From Cunninghamia lanceolata (taxonomy: Eukaryota; Streptophyta; Pinopsida; Cupressales; Cupressaceae), in NCBI GenBank assembly GCA_027924645.1, contig BSBN01001017.1, positions 12,984,501 through 13,048,500 on the forward strand: DNA of 64,000 nucleotides, in the 5' to 3' direction. The notes beneath the pieces are model-generated. The model saw only the letters and a list, made by a program, of their open reading frames with translations, had not been told where the DNA came from and searched no databases. The position numbers and the translations under genes are program-made. Shown in pieces: positions 11,335 through 21,517 of this stretch (the stretch's first letter is position 1; every line of letters begins with the position of its first letter).

Positions 11335-11880
11335 CATTGTATCATTGTAGCCCTTAGAGGCATTTGTATCAGGACTTTATATTTTTTTATGTGTATATGA
11401 GTGATGTACATTTTTTGCGGTGATTATATATGATATGATACTTTTTGATGGTCATGTGTTTGTTTATGATGCTCTATTATGATGATGCCTATGTAATGGA
11501 TACAGTATGCTTTATGGATTTATATGCTATGGATGTGTTGTGTTTATGCAATTATGTTTTTGATGTTATGGATGCACCTATAATGGATGATAATGATAGT
11601 TTACTTATTTTGATATATGCATGGTTTTTGATCTTATGGACTATATGATGTATAATGCAAATGAATCCTCAGATTAATAATATTTATTATGGATGTAAAA
11701 ATGTGATGCAATGGAAATGTATGTTTATGGAAATAAACACATGTTATGTATGGAAATATGTATATGCAACTAGATGATTGTTAAATGCAGTTTAAATGAT
11801 TATGATTGTGATGATGTAATGTAACTAAATGTCACTAGTGTTTATGCAATGATATATGGAATGTAATGTGATGATTTATT
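11335..11880. other. Non-coding, AT-rich stretch after the PMD relic
   Basis: Dominated by ATG/TAT-rich low-complexity DNA. Its reading frames are biased M/Y/D strings without domain character. No terminator is identifiable. Confidence 0.45.
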
Positions 11881-12299
11881 AAATGAACCTAATGATTGTA
11901 CAAATTTAAAATGAACCTAAATGATTATTCAAGTTAAAAGATTCTAAAAATGAACCTAAATGAAATGTAACTTAAAAGATTCAAAAATGAACCTAAATGA
12001 TTTATGCAATTTAAAAGATTTCTAAAATGAACCTAAATGATTATGCAAGTTAAAGTGAATGAACCTAAATGATTATGCAAGTTGAAGTGATTTCTAAAAT
12101 GAACCTAAATGATTATGCAAGTTGAAGTGATTTCTAAAATGAACCTAAATGATTATGCAAGTTGAAGTGATTTCTAAAATGAACCTAAATGATTATGCAA
12201 TTTAAAAGATTTCTAAAATGAACCTAAATGATTTATGCAAGCTAAAGGATTCTAAAATGAATGCTAAATGATTTATGCAATTTAAATGATTATGATATG
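11881..12299. repeat. Minisatellite, 40-bp unit, ~9 copies
   Basis: Unit landmarks are AAATGAACCTAAATGATTA, then TGCAAGTTGAAGTGA, then TTTCTAA. The central three copies (about 12060-12180) are almost identical with exact 40-bp spacing. Outer copies are shorter or diverged. It lies between pol and the PMD relic inside the Tat element. Confidence 0.85.
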
Positions 12300-12386
12300 T
12301 AACTAGGTGATATACGAGATGTAAGCTAGGTGATGGGTGGGATGCAAACTAGGTGATGGGTGGGATGCAAACTAGGTGATAGGTGA
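12300..12386. repeat. Short tandem repeat, 24-bp unit
   Basis: Three to four copies of AACTAGGTGATGGGTGGGAT plus GCAA, directly after the 40-bp minisatellite. No coding role is seen. Confidence 0.75.
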
Positions 12387-14141
12387 GATAATCAAGTCCT
12401 AATACACATGATGTTCTTTGTTCGACCCTGAGTGGTGAGGCTATGGGAGAGGGGATTAGGTGGGGAGAGGATAAGGGTGGGTGGATGGAGATCAGATAGG
12501 ATTGGGAGCCTCTAGAGGGTGGGGATGGGGAGATGAGGGGATTGTTTAGGTCATAAGACACCACATCATTGAGGGGGGATTTATTTGGGTCCTGATGTGT
12601 TGAGTGGAGACACGGTAGGGGAGGTGGATTTAGTGAGGGGATTGGATAGGTTGGGAGGGGGGGTAAGTGATATTCAAATCTAGGCCAAGATGGTATAGTT
12701 GGATGAGTGATTAGGATGATGATTCTGAGCTAGTAATAGTACTTGCATAAGATTAATTGAAAGCATTTCTTAGTTTACTATAGCAATGTGGGATACAATT
12801 CACAAAGGTAGAAATGACCTAGGTGATGATATATATCCCACAATTGCATGGACTAGACCCACAAACAATAAGTTGATTTCATGCATGCCCAAGGTAGTAT
12901 AATCTTGCCTAGCCAAGGAAGGGGACTCATAGCGATGAGTGTGAATAGTACATATAAGGTTTTGATGTCTATATATGCAAATGGGACACATCATGCTAGA
13001 ATCGACCTAGGCTTCAAAATATGAATACTATTCCTGGAGTAATGAAACCAACCCACAAGCATAGCATATAGAAATAATGACCATGTCTACTCTAGGTGTC
13101 GTCCGCTACTTACCATGATATAATGAGATCAAGGTAGGTTTGGAGATAACTTAGAGTGAGATAAAAAGATAAAAATCAATAATCAAAAAGACCAACAAAA
13201 AGATACAAATAGCCTTTGTGTACTCTTGCCAAGAGACATGTTGATAAGATGACAGATTTTTGTCCATTGTGGGAAAGATATATCCTAGGATGCAGATCAG
13301 TTGGATTTGATGGGAGAATTTTTGAAAGGTGGGTGAAAGAATAGTCAGGCTATGTTTAAGATTATAGTTGGTATGTTGATTGATGATTTTTGCGTTAGGA
13401 GACATGCTTCGAGTGTATACGTAGCGTGTGTATCATTTATTAGATCCAAAAAGCTCAGTGAATGGGGACCATCCAAATGGGTTGGATGGGTGCATCTTAT
13501 GTACCTGAGTACTGGAAATGTCCTTCATATTCCAGACTACCTACATACCCTGTATCCACGAGATCAAGGTACTTTCAAGATGCGGGCAAATGAATATGTA
13601 GTTTTGGTATGACTTGATGATGTGGGTATGGTTTAGGATGGTTGTGATGGTGAGGATTGATGTATGTTTTGATAGTGAGGGTGATTTATGGGGTGATTTA
13701 CGGTGAGTTGTGTTGTTTTTGGCTTTTCTATGTTTTCTACTATTTTTGGATTTTTTTATTTTGTATTTTTTTTGGATTTTTTTATTTTGTATTGTTTTTG
13801 GCTTTTTTTATTTTCTGTTGTACAAAAGGGAGCTTACAAGGATCCTTGTCCAAGAGTTAGCCTTGGGATGGGATAGTGTGGGTTGGGTGATAGGACTTGA
13901 TGGTTCAGAATTCCAAGCCATGGGATGTGTGGGATATGGAGTGTTGTGATGGAAAGAGGACTTATTAGATGGTAAAACTGGCCACTATGCATGACGCCTA
14001 AAACAGGTTTTCACCATGGTACTTATCCAAGGCGTCACTGAAGTGATTTTCACCATTGGAAGTTTTTATTGCACTCAGGTTTTTCTTGATTTTTTAATTT
14101 TTCTAATTTTTTTTATTTTTTGACTTGGGGTACCGGATGTG
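12387..14141. other. Non-coding spacer between PMD relic and pol
   Basis: G-rich on the plus strand around 12420-12680, then mixed sequence. A T-rich tandem stretch at about 13735-13830 repeats TTTTTGGATTTTTTTATTTTG-like units about four times. The reading frames here have no recognisable domain. It is typical of the long 3' non-coding part of Tat elements. Confidence 0.5.
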
Positions 14142-15260
14142 TTATGCATAAAATTTCTTGAGATGTAGGATGGTCATCGGCTCATCTAAAGGTTGTCCCT
14201 CAAGTGTTGTGAGCTGATATGCTCCTGATCCATAGTTGGCTATGAGAACATAAGGTCCTAGCCAATTGGGTTTGAACTTTCCTTGCTTAGGATGCTCTTG
14301 CAGGTTCTTCTGATTTTCCAAAAGGACAAGGTCACCTACTTCAAATTTTTAGGTTCTGATCCTCTTGTTGTAGCTTCTTCAGAGGAGGTTTTGATATGCC
14401 TATAGGTGGTTCAATACATTCAGGCCTTTCTCATCCAGTAGTTCTACTTGATGCAACCTTGCGACTCTGTATTTCTCATCAGAGATTATGTTTTGCCAGG
14501 ATACTCGTAAGGATGGGAGCTCGACCTCAATAGGTAAAATGGCTTCAGATCCGAATACTAGTGAAAATGGAGTGGCTCCTTTGGGAGTGTGGATGCTTGT
14601 GTGGTAGGCCCATAGGGAAGGGTTGAGTTGGAGGTGCCAGTCACGGCTAGCTTCATTGACTATCGTCTTTAGGATGCATAGAATGGTTTTATTAGAAGCC
14701 TCTGCTTGACCGTTTCCTTGAGGGTAATATAGCGTGGAGAAATGGTGTTTGATATCAAAATTTTCACACAAGGTGTGAACTTCTTGGTTCTTGAATGGCT
14801 TTCCATTATCGGTGACGATGGAATGAGGCATACCATAGTGGCAGATGATGTAATGGAGGATAAATTTTGAAATTTAGGTGCCAATGGTGAAGGTGAGTGG
14901 TATTGCTTCCACCCACTTTGTGAAGTACTCGGTAGCAGTGATTATGAACTTATGGCCATTGGAGGATGGGGGATGTATTTTCCCTATGAGGTCAAGTCCC
15001 CACTGTGAGAAAGGCCATGACATTGTGATGGGTTGAAACTCCTGGACTAGTACGTGGATGAGATCACCATGCTGTTGACATGGTAGGCATTTTTTGATAA
15101 ATTGGTAGGCATCTCTATCCATGGTTGGCCAATAATATCCGGTCCTTAGGATCTTTTTAGAGAAAATGGGTCCACTTGAATGTGCCCCACAGATGTCTGC
15201 ATGTACCTCTTCCAAGGCTACCTCAGCGTGCCACCAAAACTCCTTTTGTACAGGGTGTCA
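14142..15260 (-). pseudogene. Tat integrase
   Basis: Read leftward. The zinc-binding HHCC motif is present (HADICGAH followed by CLPCQQH). The catalytic core has WGLDLIGKI (first Asp), IVTDNGKPF (second Asp) and GQAEASNK (Glu), with exactly 35 residues between the second Asp and the Glu, so the DD35E triad is intact. The C-terminal part has VGDLVLLENQKN, NWLGPYVLI and a MTILHLKKFYA end followed by a stop at 14142-14144. At least two in-frame stops break it, one of them a TAA between the first and second catalytic Asp near 14870. It would have inserted the element cDNA in the nucleus. As the last pol domain it precedes the long non-coding 3' region. Confidence 0.88.
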
Positions 15261-15404
15261 CCTACAAGGATGAAGAAGGAGGCTCGATGGATGAATGATT
15301 TTTTTCTATGAGGTGGATAGGTTAGGGGGGAGGATATTATCGTGGAGGTATAGGTAGGTTTTCTGATACCATGGGGATAGGGGACCAATGATCTCACACA
15401 CTAG

Positions 15405-15900
15405 TTCTAATTAAGGAACATCATATGCTAGGATGGGGAGTTCTTCTATCAGGAACTCACATTTCTTGTTGTCTTTCTTCATGTCAACCAGGGATCTGAT
15501 GGTGGCCATGGCGTCTGTAGCTTTGTTGTTGAGCCTTGGGATTTGCTCAAAGTGGATGTCATTGAAGTAGTCTTTGAATTCATCAACCATCTTTTTGTAG
15601 GGCAAGAGCTTATCATCCTTGGTCTTGTACTCATTATTTATTTGCTGGATGACTAGTTAAGAATCTCAGGTTCTCAATTTTAAATTTTATTGCCATGTGG
15701 AGACCTGTGATGAGGGCCTCATATTCTGCCACATTGTTGGTACATGGGAATGTGATTTTGAAGGACTTAGGGATGATGTCGACCTGAGGAGTAACAAATA
15801 GGATGCCTACCCCCGAGCCTCTATGTGTACGATCCATCGAAATACATCCTCCATGTGTCTGTGGTTGGTGTGATTGTCAAGATAACTTCGTCAGGAAATT
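15405..15900 (-). pseudogene. Second (archaeal-type) RNase H domain
   Basis: Contains YFDGSYT, RGSGVGILFVTP, NNVAEYEALITGLHMAIKF and later NNKATDAMATIRSL, in the order seen in the extra RNase H of Tat elements. The first catalytic Asp (FDGS) and the Glu of AEYEAL are visible. A frameshift lies between FDGSYT and RGSGVG, and another stop splits the C-terminal part near 15650. The domain lies between the classical RT-linked RNase H and integrase. Two RNase H domains are a lineage marker for Tat among plant Ty3/gypsy elements. Confidence 0.8.
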
Positions 15901-15959
15901 CTGCCAGCTGATCAGCTATAACCTATCCTTTCATGGCCTTTCTCTCAGTTTATTCAATG

Positions 15960-16330
15960 TCAAATTCAGTGAGAATCATGACCCATTTTGCCATTCTCCC
16001 AATAAGAGCATCTCTGTTTAGCAGATACTTCAGTGGGTCGATCTTGGCGATGAGCTTAGTTTTATGATTGAGCGTGTAGTGTCTTAATTTTTGTGAAGTA
16101 AAGACAAGGGCTAGACATGCTCATTCAATTTGTGTGTAGTTTAGCTCATATGAGATCAGGGTGTGGCTGATGTAGTAGATGGTTCTTTCCTTCCCTTGTT
16201 CATCGTGTTGTGCTAGTAAGGCTCCGATAGCTGTCTCTGTTGCCGAGATATATAACAAGAGGGGATCTCCTTGCCTTGGGGGAGTTAGAGTAGGAGGATT
16301 AGCCAAATATTCTTTTAGTTGGTCAAAGGC
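15960..16330 (-). pseudogene. RT-linked RNase H domain
   Basis: Reads leftward as PLLLYISATETAIGALLAQ, then TIYYISHTL, then LNYTQIE, then (after a stop) ACLALVFTSQKLRHYT and GRMAKW, the usual Ty3/gypsy RT-RNase H core. In-frame stops lie near 16118 and further downstream. It follows the RT fingers/palm region and precedes the second RNase H. Its role would have been to degrade the RNA strand during reverse transcription. Confidence 0.8.
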
Positions 16331-16545
16331 ATCCTGACACTGAGTGTTCCAGACAAAAGCTATATCTTTTCAGAGTAGATGTTGGAATGGTTGGCATTTA
16401 TCAGCAAGTTGGGCAATGAACTGACAGATAGACTAGAATTTTCCTTGCAAACTTCTTAGTCGTTTCAATGTTTTTGGAGGAGGCATTTCAGTGACGGCCT
16501 TGAGCTTTGCGAGATCTACCTTGATTCCTTTCTGGAGACTATGTA

Positions 16546-17247
16546 TCACAGGAGTTTTCCAGAGGTGACCCCGAAGACACACTTCTTTGGATTTAGGTGA
16601 ACATTGTATTGCTCTAATCGGTCAAAGATCTTGGCCAATACATCCAGGTGTTCTTCTCTTGTCTTGGATTTCCCTAGTAAGTCATCCACATAGTCTCCCA
16701 TGATGTGGTGAAAAAGGTCATGGAAGATGACAGTCATAGCTCTTTGATATGTAGCTCTGGCTTTTTTTAGGCCAAATGGCATTACAACCTAGTAGTATGT
16801 TCCCCTTGGGAATATGAAGGCTATCTTATGCTGATCCTCTTCAGCGATTTTGATTTGGTTATATCTAGAAAATCCATCCATGAGGGATAACATCTCATGT
16901 CCTACCGTGAGATCCACTATCATGTCCATGTTTGGTAGTGGGAAGTCATCCTTTGGGCAGGCTTTGTTGAGGTCTCTGAAGTCGGTGCAACAACAGATTT
17001 GGCCATCTAGTTTGGCTACTGGTACTAGGTTTGAAACCAATGTGGGATAATCAATTGGGTGAATGAACCCAACATCCAGTAGTTTCTTTAGCTCTACTTT
17101 GACCAGGAGGGCCACTTGAGGATTCATTTTTTTGAGTTTCTGCTTTACTGGTTTTGCATTAGGGCATATGCAAGGTGATGAACAACCAATGTGGGATCTA
17201 TCCCTAGTATGTCTGCATGGGTCCATGCAAAATTGCAATTTCATCAT
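16546..17247 (-). pseudogene. Tat reverse transcriptase
   Basis: One frame covers the RT palm: LKKLLDVGFIHPIDYPTLVS, VAKLDGQICCCTDFRDLN, PLPNMDMIVDLTVG, MLSLMDGFSRYNQI, then MPFGLKKARATYQRAM and the YVDD active site within GDYVDDLLGKSK. All three catalytic Asp positions can be seen. A TAG at about 16786 replaces the residue just before VVMPFGL, where a Trp is common in the family, so this copy is inactive. The frame changes after GKLL near 16546 and the connection region continues in another frame. Confidence 0.9.
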
Positions 17248-17270
17248 TTGAAGAATGCCAAGAAGTTTTC

Positions 17271-17750
17271 CTATTCCTGTGTGTTGAGAGATTCTGCCCT
17301 GAAAGTGATTTTTGGCTCTTCTTCTGTCCCAAGATTCATTTCTTGGGCTGGCTCAACTAGGATAGGTGAGCTATCTAGATAAACCTTGTCTATCTCAGGA
17401 AGGCCCATGCTTCCATCTCTTAGCACCTTGTGGAGGTTTTCACCAGGAGATATGTCTTTTGTTTTTACTTTTATGGGATCTGATACTGCCACAAAATAGT
17501 TTTCACCATCAAATCCATTTTTTATTTTTATGTTTTTATGACTAGAAGCAGGGGTTGTCTCCCTAAAATAGGCATTCGTATCAAGTTCCATGATGTATCC
17601 TACTCTGTGATCTACCAAGGGGAAGTGATCTCTAACCCCCATCCCTTCAGTGATGGCCTCATCGTTAGGTGTGATGTCGAAAATAGGAGGTCCTCGTTGG
17701 TCCCAAATTATAAGTTCTAGGTATACTAGTGGTAAATCATTGGAGGACGA
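17271..17750 (-). pseudogene. Pro-RT linker of the Tat polyprotein
   Basis: A mostly open frame with no recognised domain (MELDTNAYFRETTPASS, then SPGENLHKVL, then ILVEPAQEMNLG). It joins the G-patch region to RT and shows the usual acidic, low-constraint character of this segment. Frame changes on both sides indicate decay. Confidence 0.55.
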
Positions 17751-17752
17751 GG

Positions 17753-18100
17753 CTAGGGTGGTGACTGTGTGGATGGTGCATATGGATGAGTCAAAGAAAT
17801 CGACAAAGTCACTAAAGGAATCTTGATGGTTTGTTTCTTGACATTGTCGACTTCATGGGAGACTGTAGCAACCTCAGCTAAGATACATTTGCCAGTAGTG
17901 AGGATACGTTGTCTTTGACCATATCCTAACCCTTGGGTATAGGGGTTTCTTGTTTCTTGGATGGGTTCCACGATTCCCTATTCATGAAGGCCGATACCGC
18001 CTTGTCCTTTGTAACCCATGTTTTTGACAATTTCTGAACCTTTTCCATAGATTTCTATTGGTGTGGTGGGAGCTTCTTGTTCTGTTTCTTTGTCCTTGTA
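17753..18100 (-). pseudogene. G-patch-like segment of the Tat polyprotein
   Basis: Reading leftward: GKGSEIVKNMGYKGQGGIG, then IVEPIQETRNPYTQGLGYG. The spacing of GxGxxIxxxMGYxGxGGIG matches a G-patch, a glycine-rich nucleic-acid-associated motif reported in several retroelement polyproteins. It directly follows protease. A stop at about 17970 splits it. The function in Tat elements is not settled. Confidence 0.6.
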
Positions 18101-18103
18101 TAG

Positions 18104-18830
18104 CTAGGATGAGATATCCTTGAGTACATCTGTATCCAGGAGATGTTTTTTCTCAAAGATGGGCAATGGTTTGCACTTGATGACGACTCTGTTGGCTGCT
18201 TCTATCTTTGGGATGAAAAATATTTTAGGATTGGGTAATGTGCCCACACAAAAGGTGTTGCGTAGGTCATATTCCCCACATCCCATGTCATTGAGCTTGA
18301 TCTCCACCTCGGGTGGTGGAGGTGTTTGGGATGAAGTGGTGACGATGTTGGCGGGGTCGATGTATGAGGTGGAAGTTGTAGGATTGGTTTTAGTGGTGGC
18401 TTTGTTGTATGGGCAGAAGGTGTGGTTGTGGCCTTCCAAGAAACTACAATATTGGAAGGGGCGAGGATTGACATAGACAGTTACTTCTGTGCTATTGTGA
18501 GGAAACTCGAGGCATTGATGGAATGTGGATGGGACGGCTTGCATGGCATGGATCCATGGTCGACCGAGAAGAATGTTGCAAGGGAGGTCAAGATCAAGGA
18601 CTTGACATTTTGTTTCTAGTATTTTCTGTCCCACTTGAATAGGAAGCTTGATGGTGCGTTCAGATAACCTTTCAATGTCATCATAGCCTTTGATTGTGAT
18701 GCACTTGTTGGTGTCTACAACCACATCAGAGTACCCCAAGTGTTTAAGTAGTTTAAGAGTGCATATGTTTAGGCCGGAGCCACCATCTATTAAGACTTTT
18801 GATTATGTGTTTTTGGATACAGACTTCGAT
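18104..18830 (-). pseudogene. Tat aspartic protease
   Basis: The active-site region reads VLIDGGSGLNICTLKLL near 18790-18740. The flap and core follow, then the diagnostic CNILLGRPWIHAMQAVPSTF and HQCLEFPH. DGGSG is the D-x-G type triplet of the family. A one-base frameshift lies just upstream of the active site near 18800 (the preceding frame ends VCIQKHIIKS). A long unassigned tail follows (YDLRNTFCVGTLPNPKIFF). The enzyme would have cleaved the Gag-Pol polyprotein. Confidence 0.87.
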
Positions 18831-19304
18831 GTGTAAGGCGTCGTTGTGTAGATGTTCAGAAGTAGGAAGGTCCTTTTCTAAAAAAGTGAGATGGTGAGGT
18901 GTGGTGATATGTCCTACCATGGCTTAGAATTGGGTCACATTCAAGTTGCCGGGTACTTGAGTTTGCAAGAGTGCTTTGTCAAGGATGTCCTTGTGAAGGG
19001 GTGATGTGCGGAGCAACTCAAGTATAGATATTTGTGCAGGGGCCTTTCCTAGATGCTCTAGGAGGTTATACTGATTGGTAGGTGATGGATGTGTGGTTGG
19101 ACAAGGGGGTAGGGGATTGGATGTGGATGTAGGTGTTTGTTTAGTGGTAGGGGCTGTGCGGATGGATAGACGGCCACAAGAGGTTGTGATAGTATAATCA
19201 GGTGCTTGTGCCTGAATGGTGATTGTATTGACATGGTGGGATGATGGTTCGATCCGTCCTACAATAGAGTCATAGAATGTGGGTAGTGGGGTGACATTAT
19301 ATGC

Positions 19305-21517
19305 TTAATTGGATGAGGAGGCTTTATTATGGTTGGGTAGTGGATCCTTGTAAGCTCCAAGGTTGGCATTTGGTGATGGTTGTGTGCTTTGATCGAGGTT
19401 GACTTGATTTTGATCTATAAGGTCTTGGATGCAATTATTTAGTTGCATGTAGTCAGTGGTTTTATGACCCGCAATGCAGTGGTGTTCACAATAGTCATTC
19501 TCATTATACCATGTAGCTTTGAGTTCATTCTCTTGATAGGGTCTAACAGGTGGGAGTGTGATCAAACCTTTCTTGAGACATCTATAGAGGATGTCCTTGA
19601 TGGATTCCCCTAGGAGTGTAAATTGTCTGCGAGGTTTGCGTGGTTTAGTTTGCCCCCTTTGGTTATTTACATTGGTGGCATAGGTATGTGCAGGTCTTTG
19701 ATTTTGTATATGTTTGATGGCTTTCACATTTGTGATGCTGCTGTTCAAAGTGTTCTTATTCTTCCCCCAATAGCGTGACTTGTCATTTGATTGCGTGTTG
19801 GCGTTGTTGTTTGTATTAGGGGTGTTGATATGGGGTTTGTTGATGTTGTTGTTGCTATTGTTGTTGGATTTGTAGTCATACAATTTGATGGAGCCCTTGA
19901 CAATGAGGGCCTGTTTGATTGGGGTACCTTTATCGATGACCTCTTCAAAGGTAGACGTATAAAGAATTTGTAAATGGAACCCTAATTCCTAATTGAGGTT
20001 GGTCACAAACATCGTGACGAGTTGTTTTTAGGAATTGGCCATGGGAGTTTGCTTGCTAAGCCTCTCCACCTTTGCAAGAAAGAAGTGAAGGCTTCTCCGT
20101 TCTTTTGTTTGGTGTTGCAAAGGTCTATCATAGACATTTCGTGCTCGAAGTTGTAGGAGAAATGGTTTACAATTTTTTTTGCTAGCTTGGGGAAAGTCCT
20201 AATGCCTAGGGGAAGATGTGTGAACCATTCAGTGGCTTGACCACCAAGGCTTCTTGGAAATAGTCTCATTAGATAGGTATCATTATTTGAGACTTCTAAG
20301 CAAGCGATGTAGAACTCCCTAGGATGGTCCCTAGGGTCTCCATTTCCCTTGTATTTGTCAAATTTAGGTGTCTCAAAGTTCTTGAGGAAAGGGGGCATGT
20401 ACAATGTGTGATCAAATGGATAGGGGCAGATGTCCTCAAAGGAATAGTGTTTACGCTTGCCCCTAGTTTGCATGTCATGTACCTTTTGGATCAAGGCCTA
20501 TACAACATTTGTGAGATCTTGTGGTAGTTGTGGTGGAAGTGTGTAGGCCTATTGATTGGTGAGATGTTGGAGATGGGGTGGGATTTGTTGTTGGAGATTT
20601 GTTTGGTTGAGATGTTGGTACTGTGGGTTGGTGTTTTGATTGATCTATGCTTGATGTTGTTGATATACATGTAGTTGTTGGAGAATATGTGGTGGTATTT
20701 GGGGATTGGTTTGATGTTGTGTTGATGAAGTTATGGGGTTATGTGGATACGTGACATTGGATGGATTGACGTTGGATAGGTGGACGTTGGATGGGTTGGA
20801 CACATTGTGAGGTGGTTGTGAGAATAATTATCATAGGTATGCTATGGTTTGAGGGTTGGGTGGAGGCACACTCATGGAGGTACTTGCATGCATGATGTTG
20901 CCTTGTATGCCCAAGGTGATTTGTGGAATGGAAGGGTTTATGGTAGTTGTGGTAGTGGATGTGATGACAGGTTGGGAGGTGGTAAGGATGGAGGCACTTG
21001 TGGGGATTGTATATGTGGTGACATTAGAGGTTGTGTTGGTAGTAGATACAGTGGGTGTTGATGTTTGAAAGATGATGGGTTGGGTGTTTGATGTAGATGT
21101 TTGGGTGTTTGATGTGGTAGGAATGGTGTTAGAAGTGGATGGTTGTGATGAGGTCATGTTATGGGGTGGTTGGGCACCAATTTTGAGGAGATAATCAAGA
21201 AATCTATTTGGATCCAACCTTAGGACTTTGTCAAGCATGTCCATGTTATCAGCATCTTGTGTGAAGGTCAAGACATCTAGATCATCTTGGGATATGGTGG
21301 GGATGTTTTGTGGTGATGGTGGTGGTGGTTATTGTTGTAAGAAATGGAAGGGATTTTCATTGGGAGTATATTGGGGGATGTAAGAGTACATAGGTGGGTT
21401 GTATGTTTGATTAATGGGTATGTTGTTGTTGTTGGTGTTAGGCATTCCTATGCTGCCATATTGTCCAAATTCTATCATTTCTTGGATTTTCTTGTGTTGT
21501 GATCTAGTTATGGGCAT
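19305..21517 (-). pseudogene. Tat gag
   Basis: Starts at an ATG at 21517 (MPITRSQHKKIQEM). A T/S/P/Q-rich N-terminal part follows with several nonsense codons (TAA, TGA, TAG). The conserved core is MQTRGKRKHYSFEDICPYPF, then PKFDKYKGNGDPRDHPREFY, then LMRLFPRSLGGQATEWFTHL and LQRWRGLASKLPWPIPKN: the retrotransposon Gag domain of the Tat/Athila kind. A frameshift near 20035 moves the frame. It continues through FEEVIDKGTPIKQALIVKG, an N-rich stretch and a Cys/His motif YCEHHCIAGHKTTDYMQLNN in place of a classical zinc knuckle. It is the capsid/nucleocapsid precursor of the element and is not functional here. Confidence 0.88.

Noticed and set aside
11881..12299. CRISPR-like array
   Set aside because: Units are contiguous 40-bp repeats without unique spacers, in plant TE context.
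13352..13949. Plus-strand frames of 67-86 codons in the Tat spacer
   Set aside because: Phe/Leu-rich stretches from the T-rich tandem repeat; no domain.
18120..21068. Plus-strand frames opposite Tat gag and protease
   Set aside because: Shadows of the minus-strand coding region; Gly/Val-rich because they mirror Thr/Asn/Pro codons.
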